In this document: positions 1-8,879 of the stretch, piece after piece
Layout: the number at the start of each line of letters is the position of its first letter
Position numbering within the stretch: position 1 is the stretch's first letter
Origin: Rhizobium etli 8C-3
Lineage (GTDB): Bacteria; Pseudomonadota; Alphaproteobacteria; Rhizobiales; Rhizobiaceae
Assembly (NCBI RefSeq): GCF_001908375.1
Contig: NZ_CP017241.1
Span: forward strand, 4,109,501-4,173,500
Direction: 5' to 3'
Length of the DNA stretch: 64,000 nucleotides
The notes under the pieces: generated by a model
The model's database searches: none
What the model was told of the DNA's origin: nothing
The model's input: the letters and a program-made list of their open reading frames with translations, nothing else
Position numbers and translations under genes: made by a program

Positions 1-344
1 GATGCAGCAAAGCACCTCATCAAGATCACTGCCACAGACGTAACTTCTGCTATAATGGTCCGATCCTCACTGGATCACTGGATGGTAGAACGCACTGCGT
101 TCGCAGCCTGAGAGATAGATCCAGCTCCCAACCTCATGTTCCAAGCGAAGAGTTACCGCTTGCGAAACGAGCTCCCAAGTTGGATCGCCACGGTGTCGGA
201 AGCCTGTTTCGTGGGAGCAGGTGCGGCCAACGGCATGACTCTTTCACGATGACAACTTAATCGGGCCTGGTACTGGATCGCTATCGCGATTGAGTGGCGA
301 AGCGCAGCTCCCAGTAAGGACCTGCGCCTTGCAAGTCGCAAGTT
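1..344. other. No recognisable gene
   Basis: About 340 bases downstream of the epoxide hydrolase gene. A 62-codon reading frame on the minus strand (341-153) has no recognisable motif and no good ribosome binding site, so I do not call it. No tRNA, repeat or strong terminator was seen. Confidence 0.5.
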
Positions 345-1670
345 TTAACGGACCTTCCTGAAGGCCGCACGCAGCTCCTCTGCGAATATATCAGGCTGCT
401 CCCAAGCCGCGAAATGCCCCCCATGATCAACCTGATGGTAATAGTTTATCGACGGATAAGCTTCCTTGCTCCAGCTCTCCGGCGCCTTGTAGATCTCTTT
501 CGGGAAGACGGTGATACCAACGGGAATTTTGATATCCTTGGTCTTCTGAGCATCTGAGCTGAAGTTGTTGTTGTCGTTCTCCCAATAAAAGCGGGAGGCT
601 GAAGCGCCACTGTTGGTCAGCCAATAAAGGGTAATGTCATTGAGCATTTCGTCTTTGGTGAGCACGCGTTCCGGCTCTCCGTCGCTGTCGCTCCATTGCA
701 CGAACTTCTCGTAGACAAAGGATGCAAGACCGGCCGGGGAATCAGACAGCGAGTACCCGATCGTTTGGGGCCGCGTGACCATCATTGCTCCATACGCAGC
801 ATTTCTGCCGAAGAATTCGCTTAGAGAATTGTAGGCATCTCGCTCCAATGGCGACAGATTGGCCGGCGCAGGCTCGCCACCATTGATACGCTTCATGAGC
901 GAACCAGGCACGGTAGCCGGCATATTCAGATGGATCCCGAGGAGCCCCTCCGGTGCTTGCCGAGCCAGTGCATCGGAGATCACCGAACCATGGTCGCCGC
1001 CTTGAGAAACATAGCGAGTGTAGCCAAGGCGCTTCACCAGCGTATCCCAGGCTCGCGCGACGCGATCGGGCCCCCAACCCAAGTCTGTCGGATGGCCTGA
1101 GAAACCGTATCCGGGGATTGAAGGAATGATCACGTCAAATGCATCTTCCGCCTTGCCGCCATATGCGGTCGGGTCAGTTAACGGACCTATGACCTTTATA
1201 AACTCGAAAATCGAGCCCGGCCACCCGTGCGTCAAGACCACAGGAAGAGCGTTAGGATGGCGGGAGCGGACATGCGTAAACTGTATGTCTACACCGTCGA
1301 TCGTTGTGACGAATTGCGGCAAAGCATTGAGCTGATCCTCAGCCTTTCGCCAATCATAGTTGCTACCCCAGTAGTGGACGAGTTCTCGAACCCGTTCCAG
1401 CTGAATTCCCTGAGAGATGTCCCCAACAGTCTCCTTATCCGGCCAACGCGTGTTCAAAATCCTATTCTTCAGATCATTGATTTGCGCTTGCTCGACATGG
1501 ATCCGAAATGGCCGAATGCTTTCATCTGCGGTTGAGTTGTCGACTTGGTCTTTGAGGCCACTGTCAGCCGCCAGGACAGGTTGAAAGTTGGCCACGGAAA
1601 CAAGCATCGTCGATCCAAGGGCCAGAGCAGCTCGTCGGCCCCATCTTCCGATGTGTGCAGCTTGATTCAT
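345..1670 (-). CDS. Exported epoxide hydrolase (EHN domain, alpha/beta hydrolase)
   Basis: 441 aa. The product resembles the microsomal/juvenile-hormone type of epoxide hydrolase: an N-terminal EHN domain (about residues 50-160, starting RPFRIHVEQAQINDLKNRI) followed by an alpha/beta hydrolase fold. HGWPGS is the oxyanion-hole motif, the Asp in QGGDHGS is the expected nucleophile, and the late His in DHGGHFAAWE completes the catalytic site. Residues 1-35 form a signal peptide (RR, hydrophobic run, then VLAAD), so the enzyme is probably periplasmic, which is unusual for this family. The ATG at 1670 has GGAGATA just upstream. The gene stands alone, and its natural substrate cannot be read from sequence. 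Confidence 0.88.
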   Translation of the reverse strand: MNQAAHIGRWGRRAALALGSTMLVSVANFQPVLAADSGLKDQVDNSTADESIRPFRIHVEQAQINDLKNRILNTRWPDKETVGDISQGIQLERVRELVHYWGSNYDWRKAEDQLNALPQFVTTIDGVDIQFTHVRSRHPNALPVVLTHGWPGSIFEFIKVIGPLTDPTAYGGKAEDAFDVIIPSIPGYGFSGHPTDLGWGPDRVARAWDTLVKRLGYTRYVSQGGDHGSVISDALARQAPEGLLGIHLNMPATVPGSLMKRINGGEPAPANLSPLERDAYNSLSEFFGRNAAYGAMMVTRPQTIGYSLSDSPAGLASFVYEKFVQWSDSDGEPERVLTKDEMLNDITLYWLTNSGASASRFYWENDNNNFSSDAQKTKDIKIPVGITVFPKEIYKAPESWSKEAYPSINYYHQVDHGGHFAAWEQPDIFAEELRAAFRKVR

Positions 1671-2331
1671 AGTTATCTCCTTCGCATTTCGTTCCGCGAC
1701 TATTTCGCGCCAAGAACAAGTAGATGCCGATCGTATCCCGGCTGTTTCTTAGGGCCTGCTGCTGCGTCACGAAGTGTTTGCTTCCCGACCCCCCGAAACG
1801 TGCAGATACAAATGTTGCCAGTGCTGGTTACTGATGCCAGCTTTGCCAGCCTGAAAGCGCGAGCGGCTGGGCGATCGCTCAACCCCCGCCAGCGCCGCCT
1901 TTAGATTGTGCTTCCGCGCCCCTAACACTGTGGACTTGCTAACAACCATCCACCGGTCGGAATCGTGGCGGCGAATTCTTCTGCCTCGTCCAGAACAAGG
2001 AGTGCGTCGGTCCAAGCACAAGATGCGCCGGGAGGTCATCGCCGCCCGGCTCAAGGGCAACCACCGTGAGCCCAGATGTCCTACTTCGGCCCGAAAAACC
2101 TCGGGGAATTCGCCCAACGGCCTTTTAGCTGATTGACAAGCGGCAGATCGGGGCGTCCCGGCACGACCCCCAATCGAGGAAAGGTTGAATATGGGGTCTG
2201 AGCGCTTACTCCTTATCCGAGGCTCTGCTCAAGGGCCTCGAAAGTGACCACACCGAGCACTATTGACCAGGTCGTCGCATACTTGGCTCTTGGCGTGTCA
2301 AGGTCTCCAGGTCTTTGTTGAGTAAGCTCAG
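1671..2331. other. Intergenic stretch without a supported gene
   Basis: About 660 bases between the epoxide hydrolase start and the aldehyde dehydrogenase stop. Several overlapping open frames exist on both strands (1906-2136 plus, 2117-1767 minus), but none carries a family motif or a convincing ribosome binding site. The mutual overlap of frames suggests high-GC noise or decayed genes. One minus-strand peptide contains GARKHNLK, which resembles the start of UvrA, but nothing after it fits. Confidence 0.45.
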
Positions 2332-3750
2332 CTACGGGGTGAGAATGGCCCGTGGCTCGAGCATGCCGTCGAGACCGTAGGCGCCGATTTCTCTGCCAAT
2401 GCCGGATTGTTTGAAGCCGCCGAACGGTGCTCGCGGATCGTGGGGGGCGCCGTTGACCACAACGCGGCCAGCAATCAACCTTTCGGAAAATTGCCTGGCA
2501 CGGTGCAGGTCAGATCCCAGCACATAGGCCTGTAGCCCGTAATCGCTGTCGTTGGCGATTTTGACGGCTTCGTCCTCATCCGCATAGGCGATCAGGCACA
2601 ACACGGGACCAAATATTTCTTCACGAGCAATCCTCATATCGTTCGTCACGTCCGCGAAAATAGTCGGTCGAGCGAACCATCCTTTTTCGAAGCCCGCGGG
2701 TCGGCCAGTCCCGCCTGTAAGAAAGGTGGCTCCTTGTTCGGCGCCTAGGCGAATGTAGGTTTGAATTCTCTCCCACTGAGCGCGGCTTGCAAGCGGCCCA
2801 ATCCGAACCTCGGGGTCGCGAGGGTCACCGACTTTCAGCCTTTCGGCTTCTATCCTCAGCCTCTCCGAAATCTCGACTAGTCGAGACCGTGGCGCCAGGA
2901 TTCGGCTTCCCGCAACACAGGCCTGACCGCTATTTGCGAAACCGGACATCAACGCGATAGGGATCGCCTCTTCAAGGTCGGCATCTGACAGAATGATTGT
3001 TGGCGCCTTGCCTCCCAGTTCCAGAACCACTCTCTTGATTCCGTCGATGGCTGCGTGCTGAATGATTTTCGCTGCCTGCGTGGAGCCGGTGAAGCTGATA
3101 GTTGCTACATCCGGATCGTTCGTAAGCGCCGCGCCGACGACCGGGCCTGTTCCGTTGACAATATTGAGAACGCCTGCAGGGAGGCCAGCCTGATGCAGCC
3201 GTTTAGCAAGCACTTCGGTTTGAAAGGCACTCTGTTCAGCCGGTTTGATGACCAGGGGTGAACCGGAACCGATCGCATGAGCGAGCTTGGTGGCGATAAA
3301 TCCGAAGTTGCTGTTCCAAGGCGTGATAGCGGCGAGCACCCCGCGCGGGAGCATCCTTACCGTGCTTTTACCAACAACTCGTTCAAAGTCGTAGGCAGCC
3401 ACGGTTTCTGCCATGACATCGAAGATCGATGCCGTGTTCTGCACTGAAAACTCGGTGAAGTAAGCGGGAGCTCCGTACTCCTCTGTCATGGCTTGAACAA
3501 GCTCATCGGGCCTCGCTGCGATCACATCGCGAAGGCTCCTGAGCATATCAATGCGCTCTTGCGTCGTTGATGCCGCTAAAGCGGGAAAAGCTTGCTTAGC
3601 GGCCTCCACCGCAGCCTTTGCGTCTTCCGCATTCCCAAGCCGCACGTCGCCAATTTTCTCTTCGGTGGCCGGGTTGATGAGCTCTGACCGCTCATTGCCC
3701 TTCGGCACCACGAATTCGCCGTTGATGTAGACATGTTCGATTGATCGCAT
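2332..3750 (-). CDS. Aldehyde dehydrogenase family protein
   Basis: 472 aa, the full length of a soluble NAD(P)-dependent aldehyde dehydrogenase. Visible family motifs are TPWNSNFGF (cofactor region), SFTGSTQAAK, the general-base Glu in LELGGKAPTII, the catalytic Cys in NSGQACVAGSRI, and EEIFGPVLCLI near the C-terminus. It oxidises an aldehyde to an acid in the cytoplasm, but the substrate class is not evident. The ATG at 3750 is preceded by GAGG. It is transcribed divergently from a LysR-type regulator across about 330 bases, so that regulator is its likely controller. Confidence 0.92.
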   Translation of the reverse strand: MRSIEHVYINGEFVVPKGNERSELINPATEEKIGDVRLGNAEDAKAAVEAAKQAFPALAASTTQERIDMLRSLRDVIAARPDELVQAMTEEYGAPAYFTEFSVQNTASIFDVMAETVAAYDFERVVGKSTVRMLPRGVLAAITPWNSNFGFIATKLAHAIGSGSPLVIKPAEQSAFQTEVLAKRLHQAGLPAGVLNIVNGTGPVVGAALTNDPDVATISFTGSTQAAKIIQHAAIDGIKRVVLELGGKAPTIILSDADLEEAIPIALMSGFANSGQACVAGSRILAPRSRLVEISERLRIEAERLKVGDPRDPEVRIGPLASRAQWERIQTYIRLGAEQGATFLTGGTGRPAGFEKGWFARPTIFADVTNDMRIAREEIFGPVLCLIAYADEDEAVKIANDSDYGLQAYVLGSDLHRARQFSERLIAGRVVVNGAPHDPRAPFGGFKQSGIGREIGAYGLDGMLEPRAILTP

Positions 3751-3910
3751 TGATCGGGCCTCAATAAGGTATGGTTCGGGATTTGGCTGGCCCCAAGGCC
3801 GCCAGGGGCAGATCGAATGTTGCGCGCTATCATTGCCGAAGGAGAGACAGCATCTCCTCGGCTTGTGTCTCTTCTGTTTCGGGTCGGACGCAAAACGAAA
3901 GCTCGTGTGG

Positions 3911-3928
3911 CAACCGTCGACACGGTTG
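3911..3928. promoter_or_regulatory. 7-4-7 inverted repeat between aldehyde dehydrogenase and LysR genes
   Basis: CAACCGT, four bases, ACGGTTG: a perfect dyad with seven-base arms in the 327-base divergent region (3751-4077). A dyad between a LysR-type gene and a divergent target is a plausible operator, but the T-N11-A core is not clearly present here, so the role is inferred from position only. The rest of this gap shows no gene. Confidence 0.35.
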
Positions 3929-4077
3929 AAACAGAACCCCCGATGAAATCTTGCTTAATGCACTCCTTTGGAGGGACGTGCGTCGATCGCCCTCAAGCTG
4001 ATGCGCCTAATGTAGCTTTTGCCTATTATGCTGATAAGCAGACCAAACCTGCACGAGCTGATAAGGGAACAAGGACA

Positions 4078-4974
4078 ATGATGCGCGGATCACTTGCGGA
4101 GCTTGAGGCGGTGGTCGCGGTTGCCGCACGCGGCGGCTTTCGCGCAGCCGCCCGCGACCTGGGTATCTCCTCCTCCGCACTAAGCCAGCAGATCGGCGCG
4201 TTGGAGACCCGCATCGGTGTGCGGCTCTTCAATCGGTCCACCCGCAGCGTAGTGCTGTCAGCAGCTGGCGAGCGGTTCGTTTCGGAGATTACACCGGCGC
4301 TGGCTGCGATCCGGAGTGCCATTGCCCATGCCGACGAGCATCGAGTTGAGCCGACGGGTACGCTACGCTTAAACAGCTCGATCGGCGCTACCAGAATGAT
4401 CCTTGCCCCCGTCGTGATCGAGTACATGCGCCGCTATCCGCAAGTGGCGGTGGAGATTGTAACGGAGGATGCGCTTGTTGATATCAACGCGCAGGGCTTT
4501 GATGCTGGAATCCGGATCCGTGAGACCGTGCCGCCGGATATGGTGGTTGTACCGATCAGCGACAGCATCCGCCCTGCGATTGTCTGCGCACCGGAATACT
4601 TGAAGAACTACGGAGAACCGGAAGTCCCCGCCGATCTTCAGGCTCATCAGTGCATCCGGGCTCGCATGGCCAATGGCGCCTTATATAGCTGGGAATTCGA
4701 GCGCAGGGGGCAGACCTTCAGCATAACCGTCCACGGCAAGCTGACGCTCGACGACAGCGACCTGATACTTCGCGCCGCGAGAGAAGGGGTGGGACTGGCC
4801 TATCTGAACGAGTGGCAGGTTTCTGAAGACCTTGCGAATGGTCGCCTTCAGAAAGTCCTCGAAGATTGGACGGCTCCCTATCCAGGCCTTTGCCTCTACT
4901 ATCCGGGCCGCCGTCACATACCCGCGAAGCTACGCAGTTTCGTCGAACTCATCAGAGAGGTCAGACGGGAGTAG
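4078..4974 (+). CDS. LysR-family transcriptional regulator
   Basis: 298 aa from the ATG at 4078, or 297 from the next codon, also ATG. AAGG lies just upstream, whereas the longer open frame to 3817 has no support. The N-terminus is a LysR winged helix (LEAVVAVAARGGFRAAARDLG, then SSSALSQQIGALETRIGVRLF, residues about 6-60). The effector-binding domain follows from about residue 90 (GTLRLNSSIGATRMILAPVV). The GxR/ARD style resembles the many rhizobial LysR paralogs of unknown ligand. Its divergent neighbour, the aldehyde dehydrogenase, is the likely target. Confidence 0.92.
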   Translation: MMRGSLAELEAVVAVAARGGFRAAARDLGISSSALSQQIGALETRIGVRLFNRSTRSVVLSAAGERFVSEITPALAAIRSAIAHADEHRVEPTGTLRLNSSIGATRMILAPVVIEYMRRYPQVAVEIVTEDALVDINAQGFDAGIRIRETVPPDMVVVPISDSIRPAIVCAPEYLKNYGEPEVPADLQAHQCIRARMANGALYSWEFERRGQTFSITVHGKLTLDDSDLILRAAREGVGLAYLNEWQVSEDLANGRLQKVLEDWTAPYPGLCLYYPGRRHIPAKLRSFVELIREVRRE

Positions 4975-5058
4975 GCTCCATCGCTGCCCGCGAGAGATAG
5001 GAAAGGAACGGCTCCTGCCACGTGGATGAGCCGATCTGCGACGGCGTCTAATTAGACG

Positions 5059-5196
5059 TTACGCCATCCGCTTGGCCGGCAAGGGCGAGGGCGCAAGCTT
5101 GATATCCTGCGCGCCGTCGTCGCTGCGCGCAAAACCATCGCGCCCGCCGGAGGTGTGGGTTCTGCCGGCTCAAAGGACATTCTCAATCTCGGTCAT
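5059..5196 (-). pseudogene. ohr: 5' remnant of an organic hydroperoxide resistance (ohr) gene
   Basis: Starting at ATG 5196, with a strong AAGGAG-type site just upstream, the frame reads MTEIENVL, a TGA stop at 5172-5170, then in the same frame AGRTHTSGGRDGFARSDDG and DIKLAP, ending at a TAA (5061-5059). This matches the N-terminus of Ohr (typically NVLYTGKTHTTGGRDG...SSDGRLDIKL). The in-frame TGA stands where Tyr is expected. The region with the two redox cysteines (the NPEQLFAAGY part onward) is absent. The gene is therefore broken by a nonsense change and by loss of about three quarters of its length. It lies just after the two-component operon, on the same strand. Confidence 0.75.
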
Positions 5197-5360
5197 GGCA
5201 GACTCCTTTCGTTCCGCCGCCAACAGCGGCGCTCTCTGACAAGATTGTTCTGACCGATCGGCAAATCCGGCATGTTTGCCAAAACGCCGAATGTGTATCG
5301 AAGCGTCGCCGGTGACCACCCGCTGGCGCCCGCATTGTCCAAAACACGAGGCTGGCCCGA

Positions 5361-6677
5361 TCAGCGGAAAGTCACCTCAGCCGCCAGCCCCCCACCTTGC
5401 CGATTATAGAGGCGCACAGAGCCGCCGATCGTTCCCGCAAGCTGCTGGGCGATCGCAAGTCCAAGACCTGTTCCGCCTGTGTCACGGTTGCGCGATGTCT
5501 CAATCCGGAAGAAGGGTTGCATGGCGCTATCCAGCATATCGTCAGGGATGCCCGGGCCGCGATCCAGCACGGTAACGACGACATCGCCCTCGCCACTCCG
5601 CTCGACGGCGATCTCGGCGCTACCGGCGAACTTGATGGCGTTATCTATAAAGTTCGTCAGTATCCGTCGCAGCGCGTGCGGTTTGGTCGACGCCGTGCCC
5701 TGGATAACGCCGAGAACGGTTACGGCTTTTCCGGTGTCCTGGTAGTCGTAGGCGATGCTGTCGATGAAGGAGGCAAGATCGATCCGAGAGGTCTTTTCGC
5801 CGTTGCCGTGCGAGCTGCGCGCGTAGGCAATGCCGTCCTGCACCAGCCGCTCGATCTCCCGCAGGTCGCTGACCAGCTTTTCCTTCTCCGGCGTATCGTC
5901 AGCCATATCGGCGCGCAGCCGCATACGGGTGATCGGTGTCTGCAGGTCGTGCGAGATCGCCGCGAGAATCTGTACACGCTCCTCCAGATAATGCGCGATC
6001 CGGTCGCGCATCGCGTTGAAGGCGCGGGCAGCGTGGGCGACTTCACTCGGCCCGCCGGCGCTCATCGGCGATCCCTTTTTGCTTGGATCGAGCGCCTCGG
6101 CCGCTGCGGCAAGCGCGCTCAGGGGGCGGATGGCCTGGCGCACCGCAAACCAAGTGCACAGAACCAAAAGCGCCATTTGCGCGGCGAAGACATAGGGCAG
6201 CCACTCGGCCAACGGCATGACGCCGCGCGGGGTGACATCGATCGTCAATGGCGCGCCGTCGGACAACGTCAAGTGGGCCTGAAGCCTCTTGCCATCACCC
6301 GGGATGGATTCGACCCTGAGCGGAAACTTGTGGCCGGCCGCCTCCTCTATTCTTTCCGCGATCTCAGCGCCCCGGCCGGACATGTCGGAAACACCCGGAA
6401 GGCCGGGACCGAGAACAAGGCGATAATTGCCGCGGCTCAGCCGATCGACCCAATCGGCTCTCTCGTTGGCGGGAAGGCGATCAACGACGGCGATCGACGT
6501 CGCCAGATCGCTCTCCAGCGTGCCGAGCATGACGGCCTTGGCCGACATATAGCGTTCGGCAAAGAGGATGCTGAACGACAGGCCATAGGCAATGGCGAGA
6601 CCGGCGAACAGGATCAGAAAGAGCCGGGACCGCAACGAGCCCGGCCACCAGCCGATGCGACGGCTGCCCTCTCTCAT
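5361..6677 (-). CDS. Sensor histidine kinase, HAMP type
   Basis: 438 aa inner-membrane sensor kinase. TM1 spans about residues 17-38 and TM2 about 162-180, enclosing a periplasmic sensor of about 120 residues. A HAMP linker follows (180-232), then the H-box ISHDLQTPITRMRLR with His243, the N-box TNFIDNAIKFAG (Asn346), and the ATP-lid motifs DRGPGIPDD and GGTGLGLAI. This is the EnvZ/CpxA-like class that pairs with OmpR-type regulators. It overlaps the response regulator gene by four bases (6674-6677), so the two are co-translated. The signal sensed cannot be deduced; the neighbouring ohr remnant and DipZ suggest envelope or redox stress. Confidence 0.93.
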   Translation of the reverse strand: MREGSRRIGWWPGSLRSRLFLILFAGLAIAYGLSFSILFAERYMSAKAVMLGTLESDLATSIAVVDRLPANERADWVDRLSRGNYRLVLGPGLPGVSDMSGRGAEIAERIEEAAGHKFPLRVESIPGDGKRLQAHLTLSDGAPLTIDVTPRGVMPLAEWLPYVFAAQMALLVLCTWFAVRQAIRPLSALAAAAEALDPSKKGSPMSAGGPSEVAHAARAFNAMRDRIAHYLEERVQILAAISHDLQTPITRMRLRADMADDTPEKEKLVSDLREIERLVQDGIAYARSSHGNGEKTSRIDLASFIDSIAYDYQDTGKAVTVLGVIQGTASTKPHALRRILTNFIDNAIKFAGSAEIAVERSGEGDVVVTVLDRGPGIPDDMLDSAMQPFFRIETSRNRDTGGTGLGLAIAQQLAGTIGGSVRLYNRQGGGLAAEVTFR

Positions 6678-7414
6678 GCCCTCGGCTCCGAAATCTCGAC
6701 CGGAACCGAAAAAACATAGCCTTCAGCGCGCACCGTCTTGATGTAGGTCGGCTCGCGTGCATCGTCGCCCAGCCGCTGGCGCACGCGGCTCACCAGGAGA
6801 TCGATTGACCGGTCGAACAGCTCCGCATCGCGACCCTGCGTGAGATTGAGCAGCTGGTCACGATTGAGGACGCGTTGGGGATGATCGATGAAGACCCTGA
6901 GCAGCCGATATTCGGCGCCGCTCAAGGCGATCTCCGTTCCCTCCTTGTCGAGCAGATGACGTCCGACCGTATCAAGGCGCCAGTCACCGAAGCTCAAAAG
7001 CCGACCGGCCTCGCTGATCTGCAGGTTGGGCGGCAGCATCCGGGTCCGACGCAGCACAGCCTTGATCCGTGCGAGAAGCTCGCGTGCCGCGAAGGGTTTC
7101 GGCAGATAATCGTCGGCACCCATTTCCAGTCCGATGATCCGGTCCATCTCGTCGTCGCGCGCCGTCAGCATGAGCACGGGCGTAGCTTTGTGCTTACCGG
7201 CCCGCAGCTCGCGGCACAGGACCAGGCCGTCATCGCCCGGCATCATCACGTCGAGCACGATCAGATCGACCGTGTTCCCCTCCAGAAAGGTTCTCATCTG
7301 CCGCCCGTCGGCCGCCACGGTTGCGCGCAAGCCATTCTTTTTCAGGTAGTTCGAGACCAGTTCTCGGATTTCTCGGTCGTCGTCGACGACAAGGATATGA
7401 TCGATGTGTTCCAT
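6674..7414 (-). CDS. OmpR/PhoB-family response regulator
   Basis: 246 aa from the ATG at 7414, with GAAGG eight bases upstream; an upstream TTG at 7429 is a weaker alternative. Receiver domain: acidic pocket DDD (residues 11-13), phosphoacceptor Asp55 in LIVLDVMMPGDDG, and the conserved Lys in LPKPFAARELL. The C-terminal winged-helix DNA-binding domain includes LLRVFIDHPQRVLNRDQLL, then RSIDLLVSRVRQRLGDD and IKTVRAEGYVF. It is the partner of the kinase encoded immediately downstream. The 10-base-spaced direct repeats at 8672-8690 are a candidate binding site. Confidence 0.94.
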   Translation of the reverse strand: MEHIDHILVVDDDREIRELVSNYLKKNGLRATVAADGRQMRTFLEGNTVDLIVLDVMMPGDDGLVLCRELRAGKHKATPVLMLTARDDEMDRIIGLEMGADDYLPKPFAARELLARIKAVLRRTRMLPPNLQISEAGRLLSFGDWRLDTVGRHLLDKEGTEIALSGAEYRLLRVFIDHPQRVLNRDQLLNLTQGRDAELFDRSIDLLVSRVRQRLGDDAREPTYIKTVRAEGYVFSVPVEISEPRA

Positions 7415-7513
7415 GGATGCTGCCTTCAACGTTCCGACACTCCTAAAAGACCCGCTACTGCGTAACCAACTGGCAGACTCACTAAAGATAACGGTTCGCC
7501 GGCCGCGGCAAGC

Positions 7514-8560
7514 TTAAAGCTTCGCAACGTCCAAAACGGCTTTGGCAAAAGCCTCAGGCGCTTCCTGCGGCAGATTGTGTCCGATGCCACCGCTGACATT
7601 GCGGTGTTCGTATTTGCCGGAAAACTTCGCCGCATAGGTCGACGGATCTGGATGTGGCGCGCCATTGGCATCACCTTCCATGGTGATCGTCGGCACGGTA
7701 ATTACAGGAAATTTCGCAAGCCGGCTTTCATAGGCATCATATTTGGCTTCGCCCTCAGCCAGCGCAAGACGCCAGCGATAGTTATGGATGGTGATTGCCA
7801 CATGATCCGGATTATCGAAGGCAGGCGCCGAGCGATTGAAGGTTTCGTCGCTGAACTTCCAGGTCGGCGATGCCGTCTGCCAGATCAGGCGGACAAAATC
7901 GAGAGTATTGGCGGCGTAACCGGCGCGGCCGCGTTCGGTGGCAAAATAAAACTGGTACCACCAGGACAGTTCCGCTTTCGGAGGGAGAGGCTTCTCGTTG
8001 ATCTTCTGGCTGCCTATGAGGTAGCCGCTGACCGAAACCAGGGCTTTGCAACGTTCGGGCCAGAGAGCAGCCATGATGTCGGCGGTACGAGCGCCCCAGT
8101 CATAACCTGCAACTACGGCTTGTTTGACACCTAGTGCGTCAAGGAACGCAATCATGTCGGCCGCAAGTGCGGCTTGCTGGCCGTTGCGGGGTGTATCGCT
8201 CGATAGAAAACGGGTCGTGCCGTAACCGCGCAGATAGGGGATGAGCACGCGATACCCTGCCGAAACGAGAATCGGTGCAACATCGACATAGCTATAAATG
8301 TCATAGGGCCAACCGTGCAGGAGCAGGACAGCCGGGCCGTCCGCGGGGCCTGCTTCGGCGTAACCGACGCTGAGCACACCTGCGTCGATCTGTTTTAAAG
8401 GACCGAAGGATGTATGTCCCCCACTCTTGGCAGATGCCGAAGACGCGGCGGTGGTTTTGGCATTAGCCAGGCCCGTTGCGCCAAGTTCGACAGCTGCGAC
8501 GGTCATGGCTGCGATACCGAAGAAACGGCGGCGCTGAAGGTCGATCTGGTGGGTAGTCAT
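7514..8560 (-). CDS. Exported alpha/beta hydrolase, epoxide hydrolase/dehalogenase-like
   Basis: 348 aa from the ATG at 8560, with GGAGAGAAAG upstream; a longer frame to 8635 is less likely. The N-terminus has a twin-arginine signal (QRRRFFGIAAMTVAA...GLANA), implying Tat export. The fold motifs are HGWPYDIYSY (oxyanion region), AGYDWGAR (Asp in the nucleophile position, as in epoxide hydrolases and haloalkane dehalogenases, not Ser), and GIGHNLPQEAPEAF with the catalytic His. It ends 100 bases before the response regulator on the same strand, so hydrolase, regulator and kinase may form one operon. The substrate is unknown. Confidence 0.86.
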   Translation of the reverse strand: MTTHQIDLQRRRFFGIAAMTVAAVELGATGLANAKTTAASSASAKSGGHTSFGPLKQIDAGVLSVGYAEAGPADGPAVLLLHGWPYDIYSYVDVAPILVSAGYRVLIPYLRGYGTTRFLSSDTPRNGQQAALAADMIAFLDALGVKQAVVAGYDWGARTADIMAALWPERCKALVSVSGYLIGSQKINEKPLPPKAELSWWYQFYFATERGRAGYAANTLDFVRLIWQTASPTWKFSDETFNRSAPAFDNPDHVAITIHNYRWRLALAEGEAKYDAYESRLAKFPVITVPTITMEGDANGAPHPDPSTYAAKFSGKYEHRNVSGGIGHNLPQEAPEAFAKAVLDVAKL

Positions 8561-8662
8561 TGCTTTCTCTCCGATCCGTGTTGATACGATCGACAAGAAG
8601 CCTGGTTCATGTATCCCCGATGTGTCTTGAGACAATCGATTGTGAATAGTTCTGTAGCAAGG

Positions 8663-8698
8663 CCTTGCTCAGATACATTCTGATACGTTCCCTTGCTC
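8663..8698. promoter_or_regulatory. Nested direct repeats in the hydrolase/dipZ divergent promoter region
   Basis: GATACATTC (8672-8680) and GATACGTTC (8682-8690) are direct repeats with 10-base spacing. They are flanked by two exact copies of CCTTGCTC (8663-8670 and 8691-8698). Tandem half-sites one helical turn apart are the usual binding pattern of OmpR-family regulators, and such a regulator is encoded just downstream of the divergent hydrolase. The assignment is inferred. The rest of the 319-base gap (8561-8879) shows no gene. Confidence 0.4.
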
Positions 8699-8879
8699 CC
8701 CGCCACGAGGAAAAGCGTCACCGCGTTAAAAGCTGTCGTCCAAGCGCCTCTTCTACATTTCCATACAAATCCACTAGAGCCCGGACACATCCGAGATACG
8801 TCACGTCTCCAACCTGGCATCATTGCTGGTCGCGCCACATCGCCGTCCAGAGCCTCTAAATCTTGTTTCAAAGGAAACG

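Noticed and set aside
1767..2117. Minus-strand frame with GARKHNLK, resembling the N-terminus of UvrA
   Set aside because: The match is eight residues only. The following sequence lacks the Walker A and zinc-finger context of UvrA, and frames overlap on both strands.
5397..6719. 440-codon plus-strand frame antisense to the kinase gene
   Set aside because: It is the complement of a well-supported histidine kinase with intact motifs; it is a high-GC shadow frame.
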